Assembly (NCBI GenBank): GCA_003280485.1
Contig: QCEU01000007.1
Span: 1 to 51,813, forward strand
Length of the DNA stretch: 51,813 bases
Direction of reading: 5' to 3'
Source of the DNA: Pelagibacteraceae bacterium AG-359-O02
GTDB lineage: Bacteria; Pseudomonadota; Alphaproteobacteria; Pelagibacterales; Pelagibacteraceae
Below the pieces are notes generated by a model, which was not told where the DNA came from, did not search any database, and saw only the letters and a program-made list of their open reading frames with translations. How positions within the stretch are numbered: position 1 is the first letter of the stretch; the number at the start of each line of letters is the position of its first letter. The translations under genes were made by a program, and so were the position numbers. This document shows, one piece after another, positions 51,033 to 51,813 of the stretch.

Positions 51033-51813
51033 TAATTACTTACAAAATTAGAGACGAAAAGCATCGAATTTGTTGTATTTTTCTTAACTAGGGCTTCCAA
51101 ATCATTAATTTTATATATTATTTCTCTTACCTCGTGGGTTGACCATGATTGAGCCTGTTTTTTGACAATATCTTTCTCTTTCCAAAATATAGGAGGTTTG
51201 AAGGTAGATATAACTTGATCAATATTTGAATTATTATCTGCCTCAGTTCTTATTTTCAAAAGTCTTTTAGACTTATTTAGTATAGTTCTTATAATTAATA
51301 TGCAGTCTTCAGAAGAATAATTATTTTCATTAAGAATATTAGAAACTTTTTTTGAATTTTTAGCTAAATAATTATCAGATAATTCAAATACACTATAATT
51401 TTCTGCAAGATTTGAAAGTTTAATCACGTCCTCCGTGCTCAATTTATTCTTGCTAATTGATAAACTTTTCAATTTTAACAATTCATTTTTCAAATTAATT
51501 CTATCCCCTTTTGATCTTTCTATAAGTATATTTTTGATTTCTTGAGATAAATTAAATTTTTGTTCTCTTAAAAAACTATTTATAATAAAGCTCAAAGAAC
51601 GTATATCGTCATCATAAACTGGTGTACAAATTATTCTTTTTTCCTTCTCAAATAAATTTCGGAGTTTTGATTTTTTTTCAAGATTTGCAGATTTAATTAT
51701 AATTTTAGTTTCGATTGTTTCTTTTTCCAAAATTTCACTTATTAAATTAAATAATTTATCAGAACCTCTTGAAATAATAATTATTTTATCAGTCTCAAAA
51801 AGTGATTTTGTAA
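51029..51813 (-). CDS. holA: DNA polymerase III delta subunit HolA, 5' end outside window
   Basis: The clamp-loader subunit that opens the sliding clamp. The frame is open to the right edge of the window, so the N-terminal part is missing; the TTG at 51730 is not the start. Visible features fit the family: TKSLFETDKIIIISRGSDKL, RIICTPVYDDDIRSL, SFLREQKFNLSQEIKNILIE, then LKNELLKLKSLSISKNKLST and the helical C-terminal collar domain to the end. Sequence divergence is high, but the position next to parB is the normal alphaproteobacterial one. Confidence 0.88.
   Translation of the reverse strand, partial: TKSLFETDKIIIISRGSDKLFNLISEILEKETIETKIIIKSANLEKKSKLRNLFEKEKRIICTPVYDDDIRSLSFIINSFLREQKFNLSQEIKNILIERSKGDRINLKNELLKLKSLSISKNKLSTEDVIKLSNLAENYSVFELSDNYLAKNSKKVSNILNENNYSSEDCILIIRTILNKSKRLLKIRTEADNNSNIDQVISTFKPPIFWKEKDIVKKQAQSWSTHEVREIIYKINDLEALVKKNTTNSMLFVSNFVSNY

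Noticed and set aside
1..51813. CRISPR arrays, rRNA genes, insertion sequences, riboswitches
   Set aside because: No regularly spaced repeats, rRNA-like sequence, transposase ORFs or recognisable riboswitch cores were seen in reading both strands.

Overview
The window is a compact, very A+T-rich alphaproteobacterial chromosome segment, almost certainly from the SAR11 clade (Candidatus Pelagibacter type). The evidence is roughly 28-30% G+C by eye, gaps of a few bases or ATGA overlaps between genes, lysine- and asparagine-rich proteins, alphaproteobacterial gene neighbourhoods (rpe / heparinase-like / purH; secB / dnaQ / coaE / aroE / maf / ppsR / hemE; mnmE / mnmG / rsmG / parA / parB / holA), and no insertion sequences, CRISPR arrays or rRNA genes.

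Layout. 1-6321: 3' part of tsaD, a tiny basic ORF, an EVE-domain protein, acetyl-CoA synthetase, an unknown protein, and a two-subunit sodium:acetate-type symporter, closed by a strong hairpin. 6372-10936: a YggT-like membrane protein, rpe, a heparinase II/III-like protein, purH and a pterin carbinolamine dehydratase. 10929-18545 is the accessory region: a sulfotransferase directly downstream of tRNA-Gly(GCC), then a 1.65-kb insertion bounded by the tRNA gene and a duplicated 5' half of it, carrying one less A+T-rich secreted beta-propeller gene, then an FkbM methyltransferase, a TPR protein with a cysteine-containing unknown domain, another sulfotransferase and a TPR-sulfotransferase. 18572-23003: LON-domain protein, UbiH-type hydroxylase, ftsK, lolA. 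22996-30694: one long minus-strand operon, hisB-hisH-(polysaccharide lyase)-hisA-hisF-hisE-mcl-mtkA-mtkB-hinT-GNAT. 30786-38044: hslVU, Smr and Tim44-type proteins, fxsA, secB, dnaQ, coaE, aroE, maf, ppsR.

Origin region. The gap between ppsR and hemE (38045-38327) has the position of the chromosome origin in Caulobacter and Rickettsia. It contains two exact TTATNCACA boxes, and the genes diverge from it. To its right lie hemE, hemH, hemJ, rho, then a second surface-modification cluster (TPR-glycosyltransferase plus two tandem sulfotransferases), then mnmE, mnmG, rsmG, parA, parB and holA. One perfect and one near-perfect parS site lie inside rsmG and mnmG, just upstream of parAB.

Themes. (1) Five sulfotransferases in two clusters, with an FkbM methyltransferase and a GT9-like protein, suggest sulfation of surface glycans or other molecules in an organism group not expected to make reduced sulfur from sulfate. 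(2) The genes that would usually be called sucCD carry malate-CoA ligase (MtkAB) signature residues and sit directly behind L-malyl-CoA lyase, so a malate / malyl-CoA / glyoxylate + acetyl-CoA module is likely. (3) The tRNA-Gly insertion has phased repeats like integrase arm sites at both ends but no integrase, and its duplicated tRNA promoter points at the cargo gene. (4) hslVU has a heat-shock-type promoter so close to the start codon that the mRNA should be leaderless.
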